Below, piece after piece: positions 44,865-53,755 of a stretch of 59,460 bases of DNA. The notes under the pieces were generated by a model. That model ran no database searches. It was not told the origin of the DNA and saw nothing but the letters and a program-made list of their open reading frames with translations. The DNA lies in contig BAABNI010000015.1 of the NCBI GenBank assembly GCA_040365065.1, positions 1-59,460 of the forward strand. The letters are read 5' to 3'. This stretch comes from Pelagadaptatus aseana (GTDB lineage Bacteria > Pseudomonadota > Gammaproteobacteria > Pseudomonadales > Cellvibrionaceae). The first letter of the stretch is position 1; each line of letters begins with the position of its first letter. Position numbers and translations under genes: made by a program.

Positions 44865-47581
44865 TAAATACTACTTTTTCTAACTGGCCGATCCGTTCGA
44901 GGATTATGGCTCTGGTAGCCTTACCGATGATAGCGGCCACCCTGCTGATTACCCTGTATCACACAGCGACGGGTATCGAGCGGGAAAAATCCAACATCCG
45001 CAATAATTCCGAGCGTCTATTGATGCAGACGGCCATCGCTTCAGAACTGGCTATCTTCGCAGCAGACCGGGAAACGCTGGAAAATACCGCCCGCAATATT
45101 CTGGCAGATCCGGATATCGATGCCATTCAGTTTTACGACGACGAGCAGCGCCTGTTTCCTCTGAGCAACAGCGGCAAGGCGCTCAAGATCAATACCAAAG
45201 AACTGGCTCACAGTCGCAATTATGTTTACGACAATCACTGGATTTTTATCAATGCGGTCTACCCCAACCCCATCAGTTTTTCCGACACTCCGGAAACCGA
45301 CACCCAGATTCTGGCCACCACTGGTGCCACTCGTAAACCCGTTGGCTGGGTAGTTATTGCGGTTAATCTGGAAGCCAGCCAGAACCGTCAGATGGCCATC
45401 ATCCGCAACAACCTGATGATCACCTCCGCAATTCTGGCCGTGGCCTTATGGCTGGCTCTGCTGTTTTCACGAAGCGTGACCACGCCAATCCGCAAAATTT
45501 CTGAAGCCATCGAACAATACAGCCACAACAATTACGACCATCGAATTGATGAAATCAGCGGTGCCGAAATTGGCCAACTGGAGCAAGGCATTAATCAACT
45601 GGCCCGCCAAGTGGGTGAATCACAGCAGCAATTACAGGATTCGATCATTGAAGTGACCGACCTCTGGAGTCACTCCGTGGATGATTTGCGCCAGAAGAAC
45701 ATCGAACTGCGTGACGCCACACTGGAGGCAACCAAAGCCAATCAGGCCAAGGATGATTTCCTGGCTCGAATGAGCCATGAACTGCGCACCCCTCTGACCG
45801 CCATCATGGGTTTTCTCGGCATTCTGGAAAAAAGTGACGACCCTCAGGTTCGCAAGGAATACATTGATATGATTGCCGCCACTTCCGAAGTGCTGCTTTC
45901 TACCATCAACGACATTCTCGACTTCTCCAAACTCAACTCCGGCGGCTTTGAATTGGAAAAAGAGACCTTCAATCTGGAACTGCTGTTACAAAACATCCTC
46001 GATATGCACGCCTTGTCGGCATACAAGAAAGGAATCGAACTGAACTTGCTGATCGACTCCGATGTGCCCCGTCAAATCGAAACCGACCCGGACAAACTGG
46101 GCAAAGCCTTTAACAACATTGTCGCCAATGCCATCAAGTTTACTGAAAACGGCGACATTGTTGTGTTCGTGTCCGTTGAAGATGACAACATCAAATCGCC
46201 GCTATTGAGCATTGAAGTAAAAGATTCGGGGCAAGGCATTGAAAGCGAACACCTCACCCAATTGTTTGATCCCTTTTATCAAGTGGACAACAGCACCACC
46301 CGCAGCCACGAAGGCAGCGGTCTGGGGCTGGCCATCACAAGAGACTTTGTCACTATGCTCGGTGGCAGTATCGATGCAGAAAGCGAACTGGGCAAAGGCA
46401 CGGAGGTGCGCTTTACCCTGAGAGCGACAAACAGGGAAATGCCAAAAGTTTCTACGGCTTTGCCGCTGCGTCGAGCCATTATTCACGAGAGCAACAACTG
46501 GTCGCAAAGAAGCTGGCGCAATCTGTTGCTCAAGCATACCAGCCATGTCACCGCCATACCGGCAGCCAACGAACTGCTGGAAACTCTTGACAAAACACCC
46601 GACAACTCCCTGCTGTTACTTGGCCATACACCGACGGCTACAACACAGAATGATCCCGGTGAATGCCACCTTCAAGCCCGACTCAGGGAAATTCGTGAAC
46701 ACTTTCGCGGCCCAGTCCTGGTGGCGGCCAATGATCACAGCGAACTGGACCGGGTTGCCATACAAAAGAACTTTGCACCGTTATTGATTACCCGCAAACC
46801 CCTGACAGCAAACCGGCTGCAGAAAGCCATCAGCATCCTTAACAGTGGCACAACCGATAAAGACTCAGGCACCACCGCGGAGATTGAAGGGCCAGCCACA
46901 GGCATCAATACAATCCGCCCCATGGCGGAAAAGCGCATCCTGATTGCCGAGGACAATGGCTTCACCCTGCGTCTGCTGAACGACCTGCTCAGCAACGCCG
47001 GAGCCAATCTGACACTGACCGAGGATGGCGAGGCGGCGTGGCAACAAGTCACTGACCATGCATTTGACCTGATACTGCTCGACAAAAGAATGCCACAACT
47101 CGACGGCATTGCCTTGAGCCAGAGGATTCGCCAGCAGCACAACCCCAACAGCAAAACCCCCATTGTGCTGTTAACCGCCGATCGACTGGACGACCACACG
47201 CTGTCGACCAAAGAGTTCAAAGGCATCAGTGCGGTATGCTACAAACCGATCGAGGAAGAAACCTTCTTCTCAACGTTACGGCAATTACTAAAACTGACCG
47301 GCTCACAAAAAAGCCTCCTGCAAGTCGACAGCAAACAGCTGTCCGGTGAAATTGAATCCCAGTTGAGGGCCATTCGCGCTGCAGCAGACGAACGAAATAC
47401 CGAACTGCTCGCCCACCACTGCCATCAACTGCAGGGGGTTATGGGCATGGCCGGACTCAGGCAACTGGATCAGGATCTTCGCTACCTCAATCAAGCCATT
47501 GAATATCGGGACTGGCAGAGAATAGCGAATGGTGTCACAGCTCTGATCAGCACCTGGGAAGCCAATCTGGCCAGCCAATAA
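44861..47581 (+). CDS. BarA-like hybrid sensor histidine kinase
   Basis: 906-aa membrane kinase. TM1 at about 13-31 and TM2 at about 183-201 flank a CHASE8-like periplasmic domain; HAMP follows (about 200-255), then HisKA with H306 in RMSHELRTPL, HATPase (N-box NIVANAIKFTENGD, G-boxes DSGQGIES and GSGLGLAI), a degenerate receiver-like section (about 530-655), an intact receiver with D741 in LILLDKRMP, and a C-terminal Hpt domain with H855 in HHCHQLQG. This His-Asp-His order equals BarA/GacS. It probably signals to the LuxR regulator at 43223. A CsrB/RsmZ-like RNA candidate lies just downstream. Confidence 0.94.
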   Translation: MINTTFSNWPIRSRIMALVALPMIAATLLITLYHTATGIEREKSNIRNNSERLLMQTAIASELAIFAADRETLENTARNILADPDIDAIQFYDDEQRLFPLSNSGKALKINTKELAHSRNYVYDNHWIFINAVYPNPISFSDTPETDTQILATTGATRKPVGWVVIAVNLEASQNRQMAIIRNNLMITSAILAVALWLALLFSRSVTTPIRKISEAIEQYSHNNYDHRIDEISGAEIGQLEQGINQLARQVGESQQQLQDSIIEVTDLWSHSVDDLRQKNIELRDATLEATKANQAKDDFLARMSHELRTPLTAIMGFLGILEKSDDPQVRKEYIDMIAATSEVLLSTINDILDFSKLNSGGFELEKETFNLELLLQNILDMHALSAYKKGIELNLLIDSDVPRQIETDPDKLGKAFNNIVANAIKFTENGDIVVFVSVEDDNIKSPLLSIEVKDSGQGIESEHLTQLFDPFYQVDNSTTRSHEGSGLGLAITRDFVTMLGGSIDAESELGKGTEVRFTLRATNREMPKVSTALPLRRAIIHESNNWSQRSWRNLLLKHTSHVTAIPAANELLETLDKTPDNSLLLLGHTPTATTQNDPGECHLQARLREIREHFRGPVLVAANDHSELDRVAIQKNFAPLLITRKPLTANRLQKAISILNSGTTDKDSGTTAEIEGPATGINTIRPMAEKRILIAEDNGFTLRLLNDLLSNAGANLTLTEDGEAAWQQVTDHAFDLILLDKRMPQLDGIALSQRIRQQHNPNSKTPIVLLTADRLDDHTLSTKEFKGISAVCYKPIEEETFFSTLRQLLKLTGSQKSLLQVDSKQLSGEIESQLRAIRAAADERNTELLAHHCHQLQGVMGMAGLRQLDQDLRYLNQAIEYRDWQRIANGVTALISTWEANLASQ

Positions 47582-47649
47582 GCCAAAAAATATAAAAATC
47601 ACCCGTTCGGGTGAAGGCAAAAGCCAGCGTAGTGGATATATTTATTTCC

Positions 47650-47756
47650 AAGATGAGTTGTCGCAAGGACTGCTACAAGGAATGTGGCAATGCGACAAGG
47701 ACCGACAGGGATGTTGCTCTCTTACCTTTTGAAAAGCCCGCTCAGGGCTTTTTTCA
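47650..47756 (+). ncRNA. Candidate CsrB/RsmZ-like sRNA
   Basis: The 350-bp gap after the kinase holds, on the plus strand, four AGGA/GGGA motifs in 45 nt (GGA at 47667, 47679, 47699, 47709) and a further one at 47634. TTGTCGCA (47658-47665) pairs perfectly with TGCGACAA (47691-47698); inside it TGCTACA (47671-47677) pairs with TGTGGCA (47683-47689, one G-U) presenting AGGAA in the loop. This is the CsrA/RsmA-binding geometry of CsrB/RsmZ RNAs. A terminator with a T-tract ends it. The 5' end is inferred from a weak TATATT at 47637-47642 and is uncertain. Confidence 0.7.
47729..47756 (+). terminator. Intrinsic terminator of the RsmZ-like RNA
   Basis: AAAAGCCC (47732-47739) pairs with GGGCTTTT (47745-47752) across GCTCA, followed by further T residues (TTTTTTC). 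The T-run is longer on the plus strand, so it ends a plus-strand transcript; the nearest gene upstream is the kinase, 150 bp away. Confidence 0.85.
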
Positions 47757-47819
47757 TTTCTACCCTAAGCAATTTCCATTTTACCCTGCCCGCCTGACCC
47801 TATCCTTTGATGCAAAGCA

Positions 47820-47847
47820 CTGACTTTAGGCAAAACTTGCGTACAAT
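47820..47847 (+). promoter_or_regulatory. Candidate promoter of the Kef-type antiporter gene
   Basis: CTGACT (47820-47825) and TACAAT (47842-47847) are separated by 16 bp, a fair sigma-70 match, about 85 bp before the ATG at 47933. It lies downstream of the sRNA terminator, so the antiporter gene is expected to be independently transcribed. Confidence 0.4.
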
Positions 47848-47932
47848 AAGCGCCAACTGAATGCTTTCTGTGACATATCGCTGCCGCAGAATATAAACCT
47901 CTAAGAATAAGTTACTGTTTAGAAAAGTTACT

Positions 47933-49549
47933 ATGGATTTTCTCTGGATTTTTGTCGCCTTCATTTTTGGTCTGGGCGTCCGCATGATCAACCTGCCCCC
48001 CATGATTGGCTATCTGCTGGCAGGCTTCGTACTGCATTACGCTGGGGTAGAGCCCGACGAGCAGCTGGAAACTCTGGCGAATCTGGGCATTACCCTGATG
48101 CTGTTCACCATCGGTTTAAAACTGAACGTCAAAGACCTGTTCAAACCGGAAATCCTCGGCGGCGCCCTTACCCATATGGGCATCTGGACACTGGTAGTCA
48201 GTGCTACCCTGCTGGCTGGCGGAGCGGTGGTCGGCTCACATTTTGCCGGGCTGGACTGGCATTCGGCGGCATTGCTGGGCTTCGCTCTGAGCTTCAGCAG
48301 TACCGTCTGCGTGGTAAAACTGCTGGAAGAAAATGGGGAAATGAAAACCCGTCACGGTAAAGTAGCCATTGGAGTCCTGGTGATTCAGGACATTGCCGCG
48401 GTTATTTTTCTGGTATTTGCCACCGGTAAAACCCCGTCGATCTGGGCAGTCTGCCTACTGGGACTGGTATTTCTACACCCCTGGCTCAGCCGAATTCTGG
48501 AAAAATCGGGTCACGGGGAGTTGCTGCCCCTGACAGGCTTTTTCCTCGCGCTCGGTGGTTATGAGTTGTTCAGTCTGGTCCACATCAAAGGTGACTTGGG
48601 GGCCCTGATCATTGGCATGCTGCTCAGCTCTCACAACAAGGCCAGCGAATTATCCAAGTCCCTGCTGAGCTTCAAGGACATTTTCCTGATCGGCTTCTTC
48701 CTCAACATTGGTTTTGCCGCCCTGCCGGATCTGCCGATGATCGCCACGGCTCTGTTTATTTGCCTGTTGCTGCCACTGAAATTCATTCTGTTTTTCTTCC
48801 TGTTCACCGGTTTCCGACTGCGCGGCCGTACCGCCTTCCTCAGCTCGCTGGCAATGAACAACTACAGTGAATTCGGTCTGATCGTCGCCCTGCTGAGCGT
48901 CAATAATGGCTGGCTCAGCAATGAGTGGCTAGTGATCATGGCTCTGGCGGTTTCCTTCTCTTTCATCTACACCAATCTCTGGTACTCCAAGGCCCACCAT
49001 TTCTATTCGGGTCACAAACAATGGTACCGCCGTTTTGAAAGTGACAAGCTGCTTAAGGAAGATGTTCTGGAGCACCCTCAGGGTGCCGAAATACTGTTGA
49101 TCGGTCTCGGCCGGGTGGGCAAAGGCGCCTATATGGCTCTGCACTCGGAAGTCGGAGATAAAGTCTGGGGCATGGACGCGGACTCGAACCGCATCAACAA
49201 CCTCAAACAAGAGGGTATGCACGTCTTCTGTGGCGATGCCGAAAACGCCGACATGTGGGAGAACCTGAATATCTCCACCGTCAGGCTGGTGTTGATTGCC
49301 GTCCCTTCAATTGAAGATTGTATCAATGTCACCGAACAGCTGTTGATCGCCGGATACACCGGAAAAATTGCCGCTATTGCCCGCTACGAGGACGACCGCC
49401 GCACCATGCTGGAAGCCGGTATCAACAACGTATTCAACTTCTATACCGAGGCCGGCAGCGGCTTTGCCGAGGAGAGCCTGGCGATGCTCAAACAGGAAGA
49501 ACACATCACCCCATTCTGGGATGAAACCATAGCCAATCAGAAGGTCTGA
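47933..49549 (+). CDS. Kef/YbaL-type monovalent cation:proton antiporter
   Basis: 538-aa CPA2 family transporter. About ten to twelve hydrophobic helices fill residues 1-350, including FALSFSSTVCVVKLLEE and NNYSEFGLIVALLSV. A C-terminal RCK/TrkA-N domain (about 380-500) begins EILLIGLGRVGKGAYMAL with the Rossmann GxGxxG and the acidic MDADSNR. It resembles the YbaL branch of Kef proteins; potassium or other ion preference cannot be read from sequence. Converges on panP. Confidence 0.92.
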   Translation: MDFLWIFVAFIFGLGVRMINLPPMIGYLLAGFVLHYAGVEPDEQLETLANLGITLMLFTIGLKLNVKDLFKPEILGGALTHMGIWTLVVSATLLAGGAVVGSHFAGLDWHSAALLGFALSFSSTVCVVKLLEENGEMKTRHGKVAIGVLVIQDIAAVIFLVFATGKTPSIWAVCLLGLVFLHPWLSRILEKSGHGELLPLTGFFLALGGYELFSLVHIKGDLGALIIGMLLSSHNKASELSKSLLSFKDIFLIGFFLNIGFAALPDLPMIATALFICLLLPLKFILFFFLFTGFRLRGRTAFLSSLAMNNYSEFGLIVALLSVNNGWLSNEWLVIMALAVSFSFIYTNLWYSKAHHFYSGHKQWYRRFESDKLLKEDVLEHPQGAEILLIGLGRVGKGAYMALHSEVGDKVWGMDADSNRINNLKQEGMHVFCGDAENADMWENLNISTVRLVLIAVPSIEDCINVTEQLLIAGYTGKIAAIARYEDDRRTMLEAGINNVFNFYTEAGSGFAEESLAMLKQEEHITPFWDETIANQKV

Positions 49550-49567
49550 AACTAAGAGTGGAGTCTG

Positions 49568-49585
49568 CCCCGCCATTCAGCGGGG
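49568..49585. terminator. GC-rich hairpin between convergent genes
   Basis: CCCCGC (49568-49573) pairs with GCGGGG (49580-49585) over a 6-nt loop in the 43-bp gap between the Kef-type gene and panP. No U-tract is present on either strand, so it is a weak or Rho-assisted terminator candidate. Confidence 0.4.
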
Positions 49586-49592
49586 TAAACAA

Positions 49593-51221
49593 TCAGCTTG
49601 CCAGCAGCGCTTTGGCCTCTGCCAGCAGCGCCTGAATATCAGCGTGCTGCGCCAGCTCCAGCTGCTCATCCAGCACCCCGGCCAAAACATCGCGGGTGGT
49701 TAACGGATTGGCCAACACCACCCGGAACACCGTGATCACCTGCTTATCGTACAGATCAACATCGACACGTGTCCGCGACACAAAAGTCTGGCCGTCGGCT
49801 CGCTGTGCCTTCTGAATCAAGCGGGTAATCTGATCAAGACATCTGTTCACTTGTTGCGTTCGCTGAGAACTGGCCTGCTGTAATCCTTGCTGCAACCAGT
49901 CAGGGGCAAAGCGGTAACCCAGAATATTGAGTTCCGGCTCAACCACCAACTCAAAATCCTGATGGCATTTGATCAGCTCGGCAAAGTACCTGATTTTATC
50001 CATGCCCTGATCAATCAGCAGCTCATAGCCTTTGCGGCCAATAATATTGAGCCCGGCGTGTACCAGTAGAGCCATGCCCGGACGGGACCCCTCAAGGGTA
50101 TGACTGCCCAGGTCTTTCGAGCCCTTGCGAATGATGTATTCAGCGTGGTGCTCAATCGCTGACAGGCGTTGCGGATCTTTGAATAACACCATTCCCGCCC
50201 CCATGGGCACATAGAACTGTTTGTGGGCGTCAATGGTGACCGAATCCGCCTGCTCAATACCTTTGAGTCGGTGTCGATGCGTATCCGAAAACAATGTCGC
50301 CCCACCCCAGGCCGCATCCACATGAAAATGGCAGCCCAGCTCATTACTGAGCGCAGCCAGTGATGACAGGTCATCGACACTGCCGGTTTCTGTGGCGCCG
50401 GCCAATCCCACAATGCTCAGAATGCCAAAGCCGTCAGCCTGCAGCGTCAGAGCCTTGTCACGCATGGCATCAACATCGACCCGATAGTGGCTGTCAGTAT
50501 CAATAGCAATCAGGTTGTCGCGACCAATGCCCAGTAAATCCACCGCCTTGGCCAGAGAGTAATGCCCGCGTCTGGATACCAATATGACCAGACCTTTTAG
50601 CCCCTTCGCCTGCATGGCACCATGCAGCCCCTGTCTGGCAACGGCCTCTTCGCCCAGCGCATGATTGCGAGCCGCCCACAGGGCCGTAATATTGGCCACT
50701 GTCCCCCCCGAACAAAAAGCGCCCATGGCATGGGTATGATTGTGCATCCAGGTCTGATAAAAGCCGTCATCAAAGCCATAAATCAAGCCATGCAACATGC
50801 CCAGTACCTGACGCTCCAATGGCGTAAAGGCCTTTGATGTTTCAACCTTCACCAGATTTTGATTTAACGCCGTAACAATTTTAGACAGCGGCAACATAAA
50901 GTAAGGCAGAGCTGAGGTCATATGGCCGATAAAGCCGGGCGCGGCCGTATGCACAGACTGCGCAACCAGATGGTCGAGAATGAAATCGGTATAACCGGAG
51001 ACGTAATAGGGTTGATCAGGGATATGCGGTGACGAAAAAGCGTCTTCGATTTCGGTTAAATCCTTCTCTGAAGCAACAATACGCTCGCTCAAAAAGCCGT
51101 CGAGATTGTTAGAAATCTCGGCATCGATTTGCGCCAGAGTTGCTCCGCTGGATTCCGGGATGGTGAAAATACGCTGTAAGCTGGAGAGATTCGCTTCAGC
51201 CTGGCCTTTGATGTCCGCCAT
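49593..51221 (-). CDS. panP: PLP-dependent aspartate 1-decarboxylase PanP
   Basis: Group II PLP decarboxylase, 542 aa, resembling PanP of Vibrio/Shewanella, which makes beta-alanine for pantothenate in organisms lacking PanD. The PLP lysine is K334 in TIDAHKQFYVPMGAGM; the cofactor pocket also shows SGGTVANITALWAARN and HVDAAWGGATLFSD. The long N-terminal region with PGFIGHMTSALPYFMLPLSK is typical of the PanP clade. Substrate assignment rests on family resemblance; a glutamate decarboxylase-like activity remains possible. Confidence 0.85.
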   Translation of the reverse strand: MADIKGQAEANLSSLQRIFTIPESSGATLAQIDAEISNNLDGFLSERIVASEKDLTEIEDAFSSPHIPDQPYYVSGYTDFILDHLVAQSVHTAAPGFIGHMTSALPYFMLPLSKIVTALNQNLVKVETSKAFTPLERQVLGMLHGLIYGFDDGFYQTWMHNHTHAMGAFCSGGTVANITALWAARNHALGEEAVARQGLHGAMQAKGLKGLVILVSRRGHYSLAKAVDLLGIGRDNLIAIDTDSHYRVDVDAMRDKALTLQADGFGILSIVGLAGATETGSVDDLSSLAALSNELGCHFHVDAAWGGATLFSDTHRHRLKGIEQADSVTIDAHKQFYVPMGAGMVLFKDPQRLSAIEHHAEYIIRKGSKDLGSHTLEGSRPGMALLVHAGLNIIGRKGYELLIDQGMDKIRYFAELIKCHQDFELVVEPELNILGYRFAPDWLQQGLQQASSQRTQQVNRCLDQITRLIQKAQRADGQTFVSRTRVDVDLYDKQVITVFRVVLANPLTTRDVLAGVLDEQLELAQHADIQALLAEAKALLAS

Positions 51222-51238
51222 AGTGACTGTGATATTTG

Positions 51239-51252
51239 CCCTAAAATTAGGG
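51239..51252. other. Palindrome upstream of panP
   Basis: CCCTAAAATTAGGG (CCCTAA/TTAGGG arms with a 2-bp centre) lies 18 bp upstream of the panP ATG, overlapping where the ribosome binding site or promoter would be. No regulator is recognised. Confidence 0.35.
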
Positions 51253-51354
51253 GGAGCATAATAAAGAGTCGCAGCAGGAGGGGCAACAAATCACTCGAAC
51301 ATGACGGTCAGCCTGCGACCGCCATGGCCAATTACTCTGCCAAAGGTTTACGCC

Positions 51355-51801
51355 TCATGCGACAGGCTCAACCGTCAAGGTCATGCCTTCGGCAGCAACA
51401 ATTTTAACGGCAGCGCCTTCTTCAAGATCCGGTCCATGTACCGCCCACAGGGCATCGGCCACCTGAATCTTGCCTTTGCCATTGACAATGGGTTCCACCA
51501 ATACCGATGTCTGCCCAATCAACTGCTGGGCTCGCTGGTTCAGCAATGGCTGATCACTGGTCTGTTTCGAGGCACGAAATTTTTTCCAGTAAATCACGGT
51601 GGCCACAATTGACAATACCGCAAACCACACCAACTGCATCTGCCAGCTAAGTCCCGGATAAATCTTATGCACCAAGGCCGTCAGTAAAGCGCCAATGCCA
51701 ATACCCAGCAACAGTTCGGTCGATGCCATTACCTCGATGGCAAGAATCACAATCCCCAGCGCCATCCAGTGCCAGGGCTCCATTTGAGTAATAAATTCCA
51801 T
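51355..51801 (-). CDS. NfeD-like membrane protein
   Basis: 148 aa with three or four hydrophobic helices (about 10-75) followed by a small OB-fold domain (about 90-148: GQTSVLVEPIVNGKGKIQVADALWAVHG to GMTLTVEPV). Short NfeD proteins pair with SPFH/stomatin proteins, and the stomatin-like gene is directly upstream (12 bp). Confidence 0.9.
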   Translation of the reverse strand: MEFITQMEPWHWMALGIVILAIEVMASTELLLGIGIGALLTALVHKIYPGLSWQMQLVWFAVLSIVATVIYWKKFRASKQTSDQPLLNQRAQQLIGQTSVLVEPIVNGKGKIQVADALWAVHGPDLEEGAAVKIVAAEGMTLTVEPVA

Positions 51802-51813
51802 AGGATCTACCTG

Positions 51814-52740
51814 TTAAGCATTTTTACTGGAGGCGGATTCAATCAGATCCTTGATGCCTTCAACCGAGCCAATCAGTGAGCTGGCCTCCAACGGCATCAT
51901 AATCACCTTGCTGTTTTCGGCCATGCCAATCTGGGCAATGGCATCGGTGTACTTCTGAGCCACAAAGTAGTTGATGGCTTGCGGGTTACCCTTGGCGATG
52001 GCTTCCGACACCATGTAAGTTGCCTTGGCTTCGGCCTGTGCTTCACGCTCCCGGGCTTCTGCCTCCAGAAATGCCGCTTCTTTTTCACCCTCTGCTTTCA
52101 GAATCTGACTTTTCTTTTCACCTTCAGCCACTTTAATCGCTGCCTCACGTTCACCTTCAGCTTTCAGGATCGCGGCCCGTTTTTCACGCTCGGCCTTCAT
52201 CTGGTTTGCCATGGCATCCACCAGATCCCGCGGCGGGGTAATATCCTTGATCTCAATACGAGTCACCTTGATACCCCAGGGATTGGTGGCCTCATCCACT
52301 TTTTTCAACAACTCGATATTGATCGTATCGCGATTGGAGAGCATGGCATCCAGCTCCATAGAACCCAGCACGGCACGAATATTGGTCATCACCAAATTGC
52401 GCATAGCTCGATCCAGATCATTAACCTCATAGGCCGCTTTAACCGGATCAATAATCTGGTAAAAGCACACTGCATCCGTGGTCACCATGGCGTTATCGGA
52501 ACTGATCACTTCCTGGGGTGGCACATCGAGCACCTGCTCCATCACAATTTGCTTGCGACCGACATCATCAATAAAAGGCACAATCAATGTCAGTCCAGGG
52601 TTCAGGGAGCGGGTGTATTTACCGAAACGCTCCACCGTCCAGACCTCACCTTGAGGAACACTTTTAACCCCTTTTACCACCAAAATAATGCCGAGCAGCA
52701 CAAAGGCCACTGCGAAAATATCAAAACCGAACATACCCAT
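51814..52740 (-). CDS. qmcA: SPFH/stomatin family protein (QmcA-like)
   Basis: Membrane scaffold protein, 308 aa, of the stomatin/prohibitin/HflK superfamily. One N-terminal helix (about 5-25), an SPFH domain (about 26-190: GEVWTVERFGKYTRSLNPGLTLIVPFID, DPVKAAYEVNDLDRAMRNLVMTNIRAVLG), then a long alanine/glutamate coiled coil with repeated KAEGE units (about 180-235). Forms with NfeD the common membrane-integrity pair. Confidence 0.94.
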   Translation of the reverse strand: MGMFGFDIFAVAFVLLGIILVVKGVKSVPQGEVWTVERFGKYTRSLNPGLTLIVPFIDDVGRKQIVMEQVLDVPPQEVISSDNAMVTTDAVCFYQIIDPVKAAYEVNDLDRAMRNLVMTNIRAVLGSMELDAMLSNRDTINIELLKKVDEATNPWGIKVTRIEIKDITPPRDLVDAMANQMKAEREKRAAILKAEGEREAAIKVAEGEKKSQILKAEGEKEAAFLEAEAREREAQAEAKATYMVSEAIAKGNPQAINYFVAQKYTDAIAQIGMAENSKVIMMPLEASSLIGSVEGIKDLIESASSKNA

Positions 52741-52777
52741 TCCCCTTGTTGATTAATTTCTTGTTGTAGATTGTTTA

Positions 52778-53746
52778 TTAAGCATTAACGACATGCTGCG
52801 GCCGACCGGACAAAAATGCCGCAACATTGGCCACCGCGATGTTCATCAGGCGGCCTCTGGCAGCCAGAGTAGACCAGGCAATGTGCGGCGTAATTGTGCA
52901 TTTCTCCTGATCGATCAGCACGTGCTGCTGCGGTGGCGGCTCAACCGCCAGCACATCCAGTGCGGCACCGGCAATTTCACCGCGCTGCAGCGCTTCGGCA
53001 AGCTCTGCTTCATTTACCAGTGGACCCCGGGCGGTGTTAATTAAATAGGCCGAAGATTTCATTTGTTTTAAGAACGCCTGATCGATCAGGCCCTGATTCT
53101 GCTTGGTCAACGGACAGTGCAGACTGATCACATCACTGTCCTGACACAGGGACGACAAGGATACTGAGCTAACTCCCTCAGGCAAAACCTCCGGCGGAGT
53201 ACGAGTGTGCACCAATACCTTCATATCAAAGCCTCTGGCTATGCGTGCCACTTTTTGACCGATGGCACCATAACCGATAATGCCCATAGTCAGCCCGGCC
53301 AGCTCAGGCATGGAGTGATCGTAGAAACAAAAATCCGGCGACTTTGACCAGCGGCCATTGTTGACTTCATTGCTGTAATAATGAATAGGCTGAACCTGAT
53401 TCAGCAGCAGGGCAAACACGAATTGCGCCACCGACTCGGGGCCATAGGCAGGGATATTGGTCACCACGACGCCCAGTTCGCGGGCGGCCTCCAGATCCAC
53501 CACGTTGTAGCCGGTGGCCAGCACACCGATATAGCGCAGCTCTGGTAATTGCATCATCAGCTGTCTATCCAGTATGACCTTGTTGGTCAGGACCATTGTC
53601 GCTCCAAGGCACCGCTCAACCACCTGTTCAGGTTCCGTGCGATCGTAAACCACCAGATCGCCAAACGGCTCAAAGCCGCTCCACGAGAGATCGCCGGGGT
53701 TCAGAGTATAACCATCGGTTACTACCAGTTTTTGCAAGGCATTCAT
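52778..53746 (-). CDS. D-isomer specific 2-hydroxyacid dehydrogenase
   Basis: 322-aa NAD-dependent dehydrogenase of the hydroxypyruvate/glycerate reductase type. The dinucleotide motif GIIGYGAIGQKVARIARGF is at about 155-173; the catalytic Arg in LINTARGPLVNE, Glu in the following helix and His in PHIAWST are visible. Upstream 10 bp is the XRE regulator gene, which may control it. The actual substrate is not determined by sequence. Confidence 0.92.
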   Translation of the reverse strand: MNALQKLVVTDGYTLNPGDLSWSGFEPFGDLVVYDRTEPEQVVERCLGATMVLTNKVILDRQLMMQLPELRYIGVLATGYNVVDLEAARELGVVVTNIPAYGPESVAQFVFALLLNQVQPIHYYSNEVNNGRWSKSPDFCFYDHSMPELAGLTMGIIGYGAIGQKVARIARGFDMKVLVHTRTPPEVLPEGVSSVSLSSLCQDSDVISLHCPLTKQNQGLIDQAFLKQMKSSAYLINTARGPLVNEAELAEALQRGEIAGAALDVLAVEPPPQQHVLIDQEKCTITPHIAWSTLAARGRLMNIAVANVAAFLSGRPQHVVNA

Positions 53747-53755
53747 TTCAGTCGC

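Noticed and set aside
47600..47613. CACCCGTTCGGGTG hairpin as terminator of the kinase gene
   Set aside because: No U-tract follows it on the plus strand; A/T-rich sequence lies on the wrong side. It may instead be a 5' part of the sRNA region.
47400..47640. GacA upstream activating sequence for the sRNA
   Set aside because: I looked for a TGTAAG/CTTACA palindrome and found none, so direct GacA control is not claimed.
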